Shown in pieces: positions 1-7,058 of a stretch of 17,317 bases of DNA (position 1 is the first letter of the stretch; each line of letters opens with the position of its first letter). Under the pieces are notes generated by a model. It had not been told where the DNA came from, ran no database searches, and worked only from the letters and a program-made list of their open reading frames with translations. The position numbers and the translations under genes are program-made. The DNA comes from Nitrospinota bacterium (GTDB taxonomy: Bacteria; Nitrospinota; Nitrospinia; Nitrospinales; Nitrospinaceae): assembly GCA_027298165.1 (NCBI GenBank), contig JAPUGN010000215.1:1-17317 (forward strand). The letters are read 5' to 3'.

Positions 1-657
1 CGCCCGGAAATATCCGTGGGCTCCGACGAGGACTGGGAAACGGCGACCTCGGCGCTGTCAGCCGCGCTCAAGCGGTCTGAGTTGGCGTACGAGGAGGACC
101 CTGGCGAGGGCGTATTCTACGGACCCAAAATCGACATCAAGATCAGGGACAGCCTTAACCGGTACTGGCAGGTGTCCACCATCCAGGTCGATTTCAACCT
201 GCCGGAGCGGTTCGAGATGGCCTATATCGGGGAGGACGGCAACAAGCACCGGCCGATCATGATTCACCGGGCGCTGATGGGCTCGCTGGAGCGGTTCTTC
301 GGGTGCCTGATTGAGCATTATGCCGGAGCGTTCCCGGTGTGGCTGGCCCCGGTGCAGGTGATCCTGATGTCGATTACCGACAGCCAGAAGCCCTACGCCG
401 AGGAGGTGGCTGCGCGCCTTGAGGAGCAGGGCATTCGCGTTGAAAAAGACTTGCGAAATGAAAAGATAGGGTTCAAGATAAGGGAAGCACAACTCAATAA
501 AATCCCGTACATGCTGGTTTTAGGCGATCAGGAAGTGCAGGCCAAAACCGTGTCGGTGAGGAAGCGCAAATCGAAGGAAACCCGGGTGATGCCTGTGGAC
601 GATTTCCTCAATGAGTTGCATAAATTGATCAAAACCAAAGCATTAGATTCCGAATAA
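1..657 (+). CDS. thrS: Threonine-tRNA ligase, C-terminal part (5' end outside window)
   Basis: Cytoplasmic class II synthetase that charges tRNA-Thr. The reading frame is open from base 1, where it reads RPEISVGSDEDW, matching the region before the last third of ThrRS, so the true start lies upstream of the window. What remains is the end of the catalytic core (GPKIDIKI, then PIMIHRALMGS, whose His corresponds to a zinc ligand in E. coli ThrRS) and the whole anticodon-binding domain (FPVWLAPVQV, DLRNEKIGFKIREAQL, PYMLVLGDQEV). The gene ends normally at TAA. infC follows after a 22-base gap that holds its ribosome binding site, which is the classical thrS-infC-rpmI-rplT order. Identity is certain; only the 5' part is missing. 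Confidence 0.97.
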   Translation, partial: RPEISVGSDEDWETATSALSAALKRSELAYEEDPGEGVFYGPKIDIKIRDSLNRYWQVSTIQVDFNLPERFEMAYIGEDGNKHRPIMIHRALMGSLERFFGCLIEHYAGAFPVWLAPVQVILMSITDSQKPYAEEVAARLEEQGIRVEKDLRNEKIGFKIREAQLNKIPYMLVLGDQEVQAKTVSVRKRKSKETRVMPVDDFLNELHKLIKTKALDSE

Positions 658-662
658 TTCTA

Positions 663-685
663 AAAAAGGAGGCCCTTACATTATT
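663..685 (+). promoter_or_regulatory. infC ribosome binding site with tandem ATT codons
   Basis: AAGGAGG (666-672) is an excellent Shine-Dalgarno match. The next 13 bases contain no ATG, GTG or TTG, only two ATT codons in frame with IF-3, at 680 and 683, with 7 and 10 bases of spacing. Such a strong site serves no other visible start. This fits the autoregulatory AUU initiation known for infC in other bacteria. Which of the two ATT codons is used is inference from spacing. Confidence 0.8.
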
Positions 686-1228
686 AAGAAACAAAGAGTG
701 AATCAAATGATCCGTGTCAAGGAAGTCACCGTTATTGACACGGAGGGGGAACAGTTGGGAAATATCCCCACCCGGGAGGCCATTGCCATGGCCCAGGATC
801 AGGATTTGGATCTGGTCGAAGTGTCACCGAATGCCAACCCGCCGGTTTGCCGCATCATGGATTGGGGCAAACACAAATACAAACAAAACAAGCGGGCCCA
901 CGAAGCCAAGAAAAATCAAAAGATTATCCACCTCAAGGAAGTCAAGTTCCGGCCTAATACCGACCGGCACGACTTTGATTTCAAGGTCAAAAATGTGCAG
1001 CGGTTTCTGGAAGCCGGGGACAAGGCCAAAGTAGTGATCTTTTTCAAGGGCCGCGAGATTGTCCACCGGACCGGCGGCGAAAAGGTTCTTCAGCGCGTCG
1101 CCGAAGCGGTGGAGGAAATTAGCGTCATCGAACAGCCTCCGAAGCAGGAGGGGCGGCATATGACCATGATTTTGGTGCCCAAAGTGAAAAAGAAGGAAAC
1201 CAAAAGCACCGCCGCAGTGGAGAGTTGA
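680..1228 (+). CDS. infC: Translation initiation factor IF-3, probable ATT start
   Basis: IF-3 binds the 30S subunit, blocks premature 50S joining and checks the start codon. I place the start at the ATT at 680 because AAGGAGG at 666-672 sits 7 bases upstream and the extra residues (I-K-K-Q-R before VNQMIRV) match the usual IF-3 N-terminus. The first GTG in frame (698) is 25 bases from that site and the ATG (707) is further still. This start gives 182 residues, close to the E. coli length of 180. Visible hallmarks are EGEQLG, DLVEVSPNANPPVCRIMDWGK in the N-domain, a lysine-rich linker, and the C-domain with FFKGREIVH. An AUU start that IF-3 itself discriminates against is the known basis of infC autoregulation in E. 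coli, and this sequence suggests the same here. Confidence 0.95.
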   Translation: MIKKQRVNQMIRVKEVTVIDTEGEQLGNIPTREAIAMAQDQDLDLVEVSPNANPPVCRIMDWGKHKYKQNKRAHEAKKNQKIIHLKEVKFRPNTDRHDFDFKVKNVQRFLEAGDKAKVVIFFKGREIVHRTGGEKVLQRVAEAVEEISVIEQPPKQEGRHMTMILVPKVKKKETKSTAAVES

Positions 1229-1279
1229 CACCACAGGGCTCTTCGGGTATGATACCCGGTTTCCGCTGGAGATTAGATA

Positions 1280-1474
1280 ATGCCTAAAATGAAGACCAAC
1301 AGGGGTGCGGCCAAACGTTTTCGAAAAACGGCCACCGGTAAAATCAAGCGAAACTCCGCCTTTACCAGCCACATCCTGACCAGCAAAACGACCAAACTAA
1401 AACGGAATTTTAGGCGAAGCCGCATCCTCGCACCCGGGGATGCCAAGCGCATACAGACGCTGTTGCCGTATTAA
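1280..1474 (+). CDS. rpmI: 50S ribosomal protein L35 (bL35)
   Basis: Small basic protein of the large ribosomal subunit. The 64 residues show the family start PKMKTNRGAAKRF, the central GKIKRNSAFTSHIL and a lysine/arginine-rich body. Length is typical (64-66). A GGAG-like site lies about 10 bases before the ATG. It sits 51 bases after infC and 12 bases before rplT, as expected for the IF-3/L35/L20 operon. The infC-rpmI gap contains a small perfect inverted repeat (CGGGTAT / ATACCCG, 1244-1258) that could fold just upstream of the start. No sign of damage. Confidence 0.97.
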   Translation: MPKMKTNRGAAKRFRKTATGKIKRNSAFTSHILTSKTTKLKRNFRRSRILAPGDAKRIQTLLPY

Positions 1475-1486
1475 CAGGAGAGATTC

Positions 1487-1846
1487 ATGTCCAGAGCCAT
1501 CAATGGAACCGTGTCGCGGAAGAGAAGGAAAAAAGTTATCCGCATGGCCAAGGGGTTCCGTAGCGTTCGCAGCCGCGTGTTCCGCAAGGCACGGGAATCG
1601 GTGGAAAAAGCGCTGTTATATGCCTATCGCGACCGGCGTACGCGCAAACGGGATTTCAGGCGGTTGTGGATTGCCCGCATCAATGCCGCGGTCCGCGCTG
1701 ACGGGTTGACTTACAGCCAGTTCATGCACGGCCTCAAAAAAGCCAATGTCGAACTCGACCGGAAAGTGCTTTCCGATATGGCCATCCATAATGAACAATC
1801 TTTCAAATCCTTGATGGACACGGCCCGGGCCCAGTTGAGCGTGTAA
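1487..1846 (+). CDS. rplT: 50S ribosomal protein L20 (bL20)
   Basis: Early assembly protein of the 50S subunit that binds 23S rRNA. The 119 residues carry the family signature: basic N-terminal extension with RKRRKKVIRMAKGF, YRDRRTRKRDFRRLWIARINAA at the centre, and HGLKKANVELDRKVLSDMA towards the end. AGGAG lies about 7 bases before the ATG. In E. coli L20 represses its own operon by binding mRNA; whether that happens here cannot be read from the sequence. The gene is followed by a GC-rich hairpin region and a U-tract terminator, so the ribosomal part of the operon probably ends here at least partly. Confidence 0.97.
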   Translation: MSRAINGTVSRKRRKKVIRMAKGFRSVRSRVFRKARESVEKALLYAYRDRRTRKRDFRRLWIARINAAVRADGLTYSQFMHGLKKANVELDRKVLSDMAIHNEQSFKSLMDTARAQLSV

Positions 1847-1848
1847 CC

Positions 1849-1882
1849 CATGGGGATGCTTCGGCAATGGGCGGCCCCCATG
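1849..1882 (+). other. Nested hairpin just after rplT
   Basis: CATGGGG (1849-1855) can pair perfectly with CCCCATG (1876-1882). Inside the loop, TGC-TTCG-GCA (1857-1866) forms a UUCG-capped hairpin, a very stable type. It begins 3 bases after the rplT stop and precedes the terminator at 1901. There is no U-tract directly behind it, so it may protect the 3' end or modulate readthrough into pheS. The fold is seen in the sequence; any role is inference. Confidence 0.5.
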
Positions 1883-1900
1883 CGTAGCGAAATTTCAATC

Positions 1901-1935
1901 AGCCTGATTCCCGCCAGGGATCAGGCTTTTTTTGT
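1901..1935 (+). terminator. Rho-independent terminator between rplT and pheS
   Basis: AGCCTGA (1901-1907) pairs with TCAGGCT (1921-1927), extended inward by TCCC/GGGA with one bulged T and a GCCA loop. A run of seven T (1927-1933) follows. It lies 55 bases after rplT and 28 bases before pheS. It either ends the ribosomal operon or acts as an attenuator ahead of pheS. Confidence 0.85.
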
Positions 1936-1963
1936 TTAAGCCTCACTGTCCTGTATCCGGCAC

Positions 1964-2974
1964 ATGATCGAAAAAATCAAACAATACCAGAAAGAGTTTG
2001 AAAGCCGCATCGCCACCGTCGGCCCCGGCGAGGAACTGCGTCAATTGCGCACCGATTTTCTCGGAAAAAAGGGCCTGGTGACGCAGGTGATGAAGCACAT
2101 GCGCGAACTGTCTTCTGATCAGAAACGGGAAGTTGGCCAGCACGTCAACGAACTCAAAAACTGGATCGAAAATCAACTCAACGAAAAAGCCGAAGCGCAG
2201 AAGGGCCCGTCCGGAACCGCAGGTGGAAGCACCTTCGATACCACCCTGCCCGGACGCAAGGAAGCCCGCGGGTCGCTCCACCCCATCACCCAAGTCATGG
2301 AGGAGATCATCGGCGTGTTCGTCAGCCTCGGGTTCCAGGTGGCGGAGGGGCCGGAGGTGGAATCCGATTACTATAATTTCGAGGCGCTCAACATCCCGAA
2401 AGACCATCCGGCGCGGGACATGCAGGACACGTTTTACATCGGCGGCGAAAAGGTACTGCGCACCCACACCTCGCCGGTCCAGATCCACGTGATGGAAAAA
2501 CAGGAGCCCCCGCTCCGCATCATTGCACCGGGCAAGGTCTACCGCTGTGATTCGGACATCTCGCACACCCCCATGTTTCACCAGATCGAAGGCTTGATGG
2601 TCGACGAGGGTGTGGCGTTCAGCGATCTCAAGGGAGTGATGAACATTTTTGTGCATCAGATCTTCGGCGAAAAAACGAAGGTGCGGTTCCGTCCCAGCTT
2701 TTTCCCGTTCACCTGCCCCAGCGCGGAGGTGGATATCCAGTGTGTCATGTGCGCGGGCAAGGGATGCCGGGTGTGTTCGCAGACCGGCTGGCTGGAAATT
2801 CTCGGTTGCGGCATGGTGGACCCGGCGGTGTTCGGCTTCGTCCATTACGATCCGGAAAAGTGGACGGGGTTCGCCTTTGGGATGGGCATCGAGCGCATCG
2901 CCATGCTCAAGTACGGCATCAACGACATCCGCCTGTTCTTCGAAAACGACCTTAGGTTTCTCGGCCAATTTTAA
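1964..2974 (+). CDS. pheS: Phenylalanine-tRNA ligase alpha subunit
   Basis: Catalytic subunit of the (alpha-beta)2 class II synthetase that charges tRNA-Phe; it needs the beta subunit PheT. The 336 residues are full length. The N-terminal coiled-coil arm is followed by the catalytic core with DTFYI, LRTHTSPVQ, GKVYRCDSD (motif 2), HQIEGLMVD, RPSFFPFT and the motif 3 region GFAFGMGIERIAML. A CxxC...CxxC-like stretch (CVMCAGKGCRVC) occurs between RPSFFPFT and GCGMVDP, as in many non-enterobacterial PheS. No good Shine-Dalgarno site precedes the ATG and a terminator lies 28 bases upstream. pheT does not follow: the next sequence is a reversed chemotaxis-receptor remnant. A functional enzyme therefore requires pheT elsewhere. 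Confidence 0.97.
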   Translation: MIEKIKQYQKEFESRIATVGPGEELRQLRTDFLGKKGLVTQVMKHMRELSSDQKREVGQHVNELKNWIENQLNEKAEAQKGPSGTAGGSTFDTTLPGRKEARGSLHPITQVMEEIIGVFVSLGFQVAEGPEVESDYYNFEALNIPKDHPARDMQDTFYIGGEKVLRTHTSPVQIHVMEKQEPPLRIIAPGKVYRCDSDISHTPMFHQIEGLMVDEGVAFSDLKGVMNIFVHQIFGEKTKVRFRPSFFPFTCPSAEVDIQCVMCAGKGCRVCSQTGWLEILGCGMVDPAVFGFVHYDPEKWTGFAFGMGIERIAMLKYGINDIRLFFENDLRFLGQF

Positions 2975-2984
2975 ATAGCATCCC

Positions 2985-3032
2985 CCATAAAAAGAAAGGC
3001 CTGGCAGAGTATCCGATACTCTTCCAGGCCTT
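2985..3032 (-). terminator. Strong terminator on the - strand, downstream of the chemotaxis-receptor remnant
   Basis: Arms 2996-3012 and 3016-3032 form a 17-bp stem with one mismatch and a CCG loop. Read on the - strand it is followed by TTTCTTTTT, a proper U-tract. Read on the + strand there is no T run, so it is oriented for the receptor remnant, not for pheS, though the hairpin may also slow + strand transcription leaving pheS. Confidence 0.8.
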
Positions 3033-3045
3033 CGGTCCCTCCCTG

Positions 3046-3074
3046 CGGGCCTAAGGATTCTTTCCAAAGGCCCG
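3046..3074. repeat. Inverted repeat beside the receptor remnant
   Basis: CGGGCCT (3046-3052) and AGGCCCG (3068-3074) are perfect complements with a 15-base loop. It lies between the receptor stop codon and the stronger terminator and may be part of the same 3' end. Confidence 0.4.
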
Positions 3075-3097
3075 TTCCCTATTATGAAAGCTCCAGA

Positions 3098-3268
3098 TTA
3101 AATCTTGAACCTGTTAACGATCTTCTCCAGGTCGACCGACATTCGCGAGAGCTCTCCCGATGCCTTTTGGGTTTCGGTGGCACCCTCGGCCGTGCTCTGC
3201 GCAGCCTTGGCCACACCGCTGATGTTGGTCGCGATGTCGCCACTGCCTTTGGCGGCTTGAGCCACAAG
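3098..3268 (-). pseudogene. C-terminal remnant of a methyl-accepting chemotaxis protein
   Basis: Translated from 3268 downwards, the - strand reads LVAQAAKGSGDIATNIS, then GVAKAAQSTAEGATETQKAS and ends GELSRMSVDLEKIVNRFKI-stop. This is the typical last helix of the methyl-accepting receptor signalling domain, ending in the usual L-x-x-x-V-x-x-FK pattern. Only 56 codons and the stop remain. The ligand-binding part, membrane segments, HAMP domain and the signalling hairpin tip are missing. Upstream, at about 3268, the sequence abruptly becomes AT-rich with no further similarity. There is no start codon context, so it is almost certainly not expressed. Its natural terminator is still present downstream, which suggests one end of a larger deletion or rearrangement. 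Confidence 0.8.
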
Positions 3269-3540
3269 GTAATAAATTATTAGATTTATGGTGTAAATCT
3301 TATATGGCTTCGAAGGGGGAGGAGGGGTCTAGAGGAAAGAGAGGGTATCAATTAAAATACAACCTATTGATTTCAAAAATATTATTTTATTTTCAGCAAA
3401 TACTGAGTTAATAATAAATAAAAAGTTGAGCCCTGCTGACCACTGGCAGCCAGAATCTAATTTTCCTATCGGATTAAAGAATCTACCCTCCGATATACAG
3501 TTCCTGCACCATTATAAAGGTATTCAAGGGTTGGTATTTT
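3269..3540. other. AT-rich gap between receptor remnant and fabI
   Basis: No credible gene. Composition is clearly more AT-rich than the flanks, with poly-A/T stretches. A perfect 7-bp inverted repeat (TATCGGA / TCCGATA, about 3469-3497) is visible. No transposase fragment, insertion-sequence ends or tRNA were recognised. Confidence 0.6.
3413..3450 (-). terminator. Possible weak terminator of the fatty-acid cluster
   Basis: On the - strand GCTGCC and GG(T)CAGC (3435-3450) form a 6-bp stem with a bulge and an AGT loop. A T-rich run (complement of 3413-3425) follows about 9 bases later. It lies about 90 bases after the fabI stop. The stem is short and the spacing imperfect, so this is only a candidate. 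Confidence 0.3.
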
Positions 3541-4362
3541 TCACCCTTTTCGCGGTGGGGCTCCTTGCTGTTGGGATTTTTTGACGAGGTCTTTGTCAAA
3601 GTAGTTGACGGACATGCCGGCGTCGAGCACGATGCCCTGGGCGTTGATACCGCTGGCGCGTTCGCTCAACAGAAAAACCGCAGTATTGGCCACCTCTTGG
3701 GTCGTCAACGCCTGTTTGCGCAGGGTCGACTGCTCGGCGTGCAGGTAGGAATCGATATAACCGGGAATGCCTGCCGAAGCGGAAGACTTCAGCAATCCCG
3801 CATTGACCGAGTTGAACCGGACTTTGGAAAATGCGCTGAACGATTTGGCGAGAAAACACAATGAGGAATCGAGCGCCGCCTTGGCGGGACCCATGTACCC
3901 GTAATTCTCCGCCGCCATGCGCGTGGTGGAGATGGAGATGGTGACGACCGAGGCGTCGGGATCAAACAGGTCCTTGAAGGCGTTGGCCAGGTTGATGAGC
4001 GAATAACAGGAAATGTCCACGCACTGGAGGAAATCATTCTTCGACGTTTCGTGAAACGGTTTCAACCCTTCGGAAAAATTGGCGAAGGCGATGGAATGCA
4101 CCAAGCCGTGTAGAACATCGGTTCTCGCGGACACTTCCTTTTTAAGGCGGGCGATGTCTTCGTCGCGCTCCACATCACAGATAAAGGTCCGGCCGGGGTC
4201 GATGAGTTTGGCGACGCTTTGTTTGCGTTCTTCGGAGCGCACGCTGTATAGTACGTTGGCGTTTTCGGCTTCCAGGGTTTTGCCGATGTGGTAGGCCACG
4301 CTTTTTTTATTGGCGACACCGGTCACCAGAATGGTTTTGTTTTCCAGGTTCAAAAAACTCAC
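3541..4362 (-). CDS. fabI: FabI-type enoyl-ACP reductase
   Basis: Predicted NAD(P)H-dependent enoyl-ACP reductase, the last step of an elongation cycle. The start is GTG at 4362: it overlaps the preceding fabZ stop (GTGA), has AGGAGG just upstream, and gives 273 residues, near the family's 260. Visible are the FabI-type nucleotide motif TGVANKKSVAYHIG (14-27), HSIAFA (89-94), and the catalytic Y-x6-K pair Y154/K161 in NYGYMGPAK. Two positions differ from E. coli FabI: the Gly of HSIGFA (G93 there) is Ala92, and the position of Tyr146 is Ile144. The last 15 residues are a polar tail. It closes the cluster. It may be a specialised enzyme rather than the general FabI of the cell; other members of the short-chain dehydrogenase family are less likely. 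Confidence 0.85.
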   Translation of the reverse strand: MSFLNLENKTILVTGVANKKSVAYHIGKTLEAENANVLYSVRSEERKQSVAKLIDPGRTFICDVERDEDIARLKKEVSARTDVLHGLVHSIAFANFSEGLKPFHETSKNDFLQCVDISCYSLINLANAFKDLFDPDASVVTISISTTRMAAENYGYMGPAKAALDSSLCFLAKSFSAFSKVRFNSVNAGLLKSSASAGIPGYIDSYLHAEQSTLRKQALTTQEVANTAVFLLSERASGINAQGIVLDAGMSVNYFDKDLVKKSQQQGAPPRKG

Positions 4363-4787
4363 CGCGCCTCCTCGATAAGCATGACGGTGAACTCCAGCGT
4401 GGCCGCCGTTTTGCCATCCACCTGCACTATGCCCTTCATATAATGCGCCGGCCCCGCATGGCTCACATAGTCCACCCGGACCTCGAGGACACTGCCCGGA
4501 AACACAGGATTCCTGAACTTGACGTTCTGAATCCGGGACAGCACCGGCACCTGTCTGGTCGGGCTCGGGTATTTTTTCGACATCAGAATCGCGCCGGCCT
4601 GAAACACACATTCACACACCAGCACCCCCGGCATGATTGGATAATCGGGATAGTGTCCCTTGAAAAACTCTTCCTCCGGATTGATGCGCTTGCGGGTCAC
4701 GATGCGGTCGTCGGTCTGCTCCACGATTGTGTCGACAAACAGAAAGGGGGGGCGGTGGGGAATGGCGTTGAGGATGTCTTCCGCCAT
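4359..4787 (-). CDS. fabZ: FabZ-type 3-hydroxyacyl-ACP dehydratase
   Basis: Predicted hot-dog-fold dehydratase converting 3-hydroxyacyl-ACP to trans-2-enoyl-ACP. The 142 residues match FabZ length. The N-terminus has the family motif IPHRPPFLFVDT (9-20). The catalytic pair is H45 in FFKGHYPDYPIMPG and E59 in LVCECVFQAGA, aligned with the FabZ His and Glu. The middle shows VKFRNPVFPG, the second family hallmark. The ATG overlaps the fabG stop by one base (TAATG) and its own TGA overlaps the fabI GTG, so the three are probably translationally coupled. The residue after E59 differs from the usual AMAQ (here CVFQ), which could shape the acyl tunnel; this is inference. Confidence 0.87.
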   Translation of the reverse strand: MAEDILNAIPHRPPFLFVDTIVEQTDDRIVTRKRINPEEEFFKGHYPDYPIMPGVLVCECVFQAGAILMSKKYPSPTRQVPVLSRIQNVKFRNPVFPGSVLEVRVDYVSHAGPAHYMKGIVQVDGKTAATLEFTVMLIEEAR

Positions 4788-5530
4788 TATAATCCGCCTG
4801 TAATCTCCAATACGGCACCGTTGATATACGCGGAATCGCGGTCGGCCAGAAACAGCACGGCTCGGGCCACCTCTTTAATCGACCCGAAGCGTTTTATGGG
4901 CACTTGATCCAGGTATAGCTTCTTCTGGTCGTCCGGCAGATCGGCAATCAGATCGGTGTCGATGAATCCCGGTGACACGCAATTCGCCGTGATGTTGCGG
5001 CTGGCCACCTCCTTGGACAACGACCGGGTAAATGCGACCTGGCCCGCTTTGCTGGCGGCGTAATTGGCCTGGCCTGCGAACCCGTAACGGCCAATAGGCG
5101 AGGTGATATTGATGATCCGTCCATATTTCTGCCGCATCAAATGTTGCACCGCGATCTTGCTCATGTGGTAGGTACCGGTCAGATTGGTTTGAATGACGTC
5201 GTTCCAATCGTCGACCGCCATCATGCCGACCACCGAATCGCGCCGGATACCGGAATTATTCACGAGGATTTCAAACTGCTCGAATTTTTCCTCCACATAG
5301 CGGAAAAACGAGACGACGTCCACATGCGTGGCCACATCGAATTGCCGGAGGTGGAGCCGGTCTTCGTATTGTTCGTTGGCCTCCTGGAATGCTTCCGCCG
5401 CGGCGGTGTTGGAATGGTACGTGGCGATGACACATGCACCGGCGGCGAGAAACGCCTCGGACACGCCGCGACCGATCCCGCGTGTGCCGCCGGTCACCAC
5501 CACTGTCTGATCTGTGAAGTCGAAATTCAT
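4787..5530 (-). CDS. fabG: FabG-type 3-oxoacyl-ACP reductase
   Basis: Predicted short-chain dehydrogenase that reduces 3-oxoacyl-ACP with NADPH. The 247 residues carry TGGTRGIG (13-20) for the cofactor, NNSG (91-94), N116 in QTNLTG, S144 in NITSPIG, and the YAASK motif with Y157 and K161, so the N-S-Y-K set is complete. AGQANYAASKAG is very FabG-like. It ends ITGGL, slightly short of the usual FabG C-terminus. A 76-base gap separates it from the upstream CrtI-1 gene and there is no clear Shine-Dalgarno site before the ATG, so its initiation differs from the tightly coupled genes downstream. Confidence 0.87.
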   Translation of the reverse strand: MNFDFTDQTVVVTGGTRGIGRGVSEAFLAAGACVIATYHSNTAAAEAFQEANEQYEDRLHLRQFDVATHVDVVSFFRYVEEKFEQFEILVNNSGIRRDSVVGMMAVDDWNDVIQTNLTGTYHMSKIAVQHLMRQKYGRIINITSPIGRYGFAGQANYAASKAGQVAFTRSLSKEVASRNITANCVSPGFIDTDLIADLPDDQKKLYLDQVPIKRFGSIKEVARAVLFLADRDSAYINGAVLEITGGL

Positions 5531-5606
5531 GGTCTATGGATTGGGGAGGAAAAGGTAAGATACAAAAACCAAATAAACCGTTGGGCGGATGTTCCGGGCC
5601 AGCGGA

Positions 5607-7058
5607 TCAAACGCTGGCGGTTTCCAGTTCCGGCTTGGTCTCGCGCATCGAGTGCAGGAGTTTGTCCACTTCGTTGGCGACAATCACCCCGTAATTGGCC
5701 GCGCCCAGCCAGCCGGACATGATGATCCCCACCGAACCGGCATGGAACAGTCCCCCAATCTGTTTGGGAAGGTCCTTGCTAATTGCGAGTCCTTCAAACT
5801 TGGTACCGAACGACGCCCCGCCGGGATGCGTGGTGTAGCGCTTAAACGTCTGCGGAGTGGAGGCTTCCAGATGACCTATTTTTTTGCGTACATCGGGAAC
5901 GTACTTTTCCAAAGCGTCCAGCGTCCGCTCGATCAATTGGCTCTTTTTATTCTCATATTCTTGCCGGGTCAAATGAGCCCAATCCTTGAACCGGGCATTG
6001 GTCGAAGCCACAATGGAATACATTTTCGATCCCGGCCGGGTTTCCGGATAATAAAAACTGAACGTCCGGCTGGTGGTTTCCGGTTCCAGCAGGGACTCCG
6101 AACTGAATTCATTTTCCTGGGAGGTGAACAGCAGGTCGCCGACATTATCGATCTTCTCCCCCCTTTTGAGGCCGATATACACCTGGCAACTGCTGTCGTT
6201 CAGCCGGACTTTTTTGACTTCTGCGAGAAACTCCGGCGTAAAATGTTCGTCCCCGGTCAATTTGTGAATCGTACTCAATAAGTTCGAATTGGATAAAACG
6301 GTTGTGGAGGGAATCATCCGGCCCTGCACCTCTACGCCGCGGACGGTTTTCTTATCATCCACCACAACGCGGTCAACCATGCAATGAGTGCGGATATCCA
6401 CTCCGTTTTTCAACAATTCCTTTTTCATTTTCTTGATGAGTTCGTTGGTCCCGCCTTTGAAGGTGAATACACCCTTGTCCATGAAATTGGCAAACACGAT
6501 ACCGTAGGTGATCGCCGGGTCATCCAGGGTGGAGCCATTGGCGTAGGTGATCGGTTCCATCAGCATGCGATGCACATCGGTCCGGCCCGGAAAAAATTTC
6601 TCGAACAAATCGCGGGTGGTCATCGACAGGTCGTCGTAAAAATTCATCGCCCGCACGGTTTTGAAAAAATCGTCGATGGTTTCCTTGACAACCCCGAACT
6701 GCTCGCACATCAGGCGGGTGAAATCGTTTTTATCGAAATTGGTCCAGAAGGAGAATTGCGGGTTGTCGAAACGGATATTTTTGAGGCGGACGATGGAGTC
6801 GGCAATTTCCTGGGTCCAGTACTTGCGGCAGGTCTTGATCATGCCGGTGGGAAAGCCGTGCAGGGAAATATCCAGAATATGGCCGCCTTTGCGTTTGAAC
6901 CAAGTGGCCAGCCCACCCATATTATAATGATGTTCGAGAATGAGGACCTTGTGCCCCAGCTTGGCCAGTTTGTTGGCGGCGGTCAGGCCCGCCAGCCCGC
7001 TCCCGATAACGATCGTATCGTATGCCGATTTGATACCTTTCAGCCAGTCTTTAGCCAT
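5607..7058 (-). CDS. CrtI/phytoene-desaturase-type FAD oxidoreductase (CrtI-1)
   Basis: Flavoprotein of the phytoene desaturase / carotenoid isomerase / retinol saturase superfamily, 483 residues. The N-terminal Rossmann motif is IGSGLAG (18-24) with Glu42 at the end of the second strand (LILEHHYNMGGLATWF). The C-terminal FAD-contacting segment reads GGLFHAGSVGIIMSGWLGAANYG, as in CrtI/CrtISO relatives. The ATG at 7058 overlaps the stop of CrtI-2 (TGATG), and GGGAGA lies just upstream; starting further upstream would run well into CrtI-2. No phytoene synthase, cyclase or other carotenoid gene is nearby, while ACP and fatty acid enzymes surround it. The substrate is therefore more likely an ACP-bound or lipid acyl chain than a carotenoid. 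Reaction direction (desaturation, saturation, isomerisation) cannot be told from sequence. Confidence 0.85.
   Translation of the reverse strand: MAKDWLKGIKSAYDTIVIGSGLAGLTAANKLAKLGHKVLILEHHYNMGGLATWFKRKGGHILDISLHGFPTGMIKTCRKYWTQEIADSIVRLKNIRFDNPQFSFWTNFDKNDFTRLMCEQFGVVKETIDDFFKTVRAMNFYDDLSMTTRDLFEKFFPGRTDVHRMLMEPITYANGSTLDDPAITYGIVFANFMDKGVFTFKGGTNELIKKMKKELLKNGVDIRTHCMVDRVVVDDKKTVRGVEVQGRMIPSTTVLSNSNLLSTIHKLTGDEHFTPEFLAEVKKVRLNDSSCQVYIGLKRGEKIDNVGDLLFTSQENEFSSESLLEPETTSRTFSFYYPETRPGSKMYSIVASTNARFKDWAHLTRQEYENKKSQLIERTLDALEKYVPDVRKKIGHLEASTPQTFKRYTTHPGGASFGTKFEGLAISKDLPKQIGGLFHAGSVGIIMSGWLGAANYGVIVANEVDKLLHSMRETKPELETASV

Noticed and set aside
1850..1939. 29-codon frame between rplT and pheS ending in two Phe codons, possible pheS leader peptide
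   Set aside because: The Phe codons come from the terminator T run itself, after the stem, so ribosome stalling there could not control the hairpin; no ribosome site precedes it.
1943..3067. 374-codon open frame antisense to pheS
   Set aside because: It mirrors an intact, highly conserved pheS and its sequence looks like a reverse-frame shadow (His/Arg/Asp-rich, no motif).
3082..3267. 61-codon - strand frame with Arg/Pro-rich product
   Set aside because: The adjacent frame encodes the chemotaxis-receptor C-terminus; this one is its shadow.
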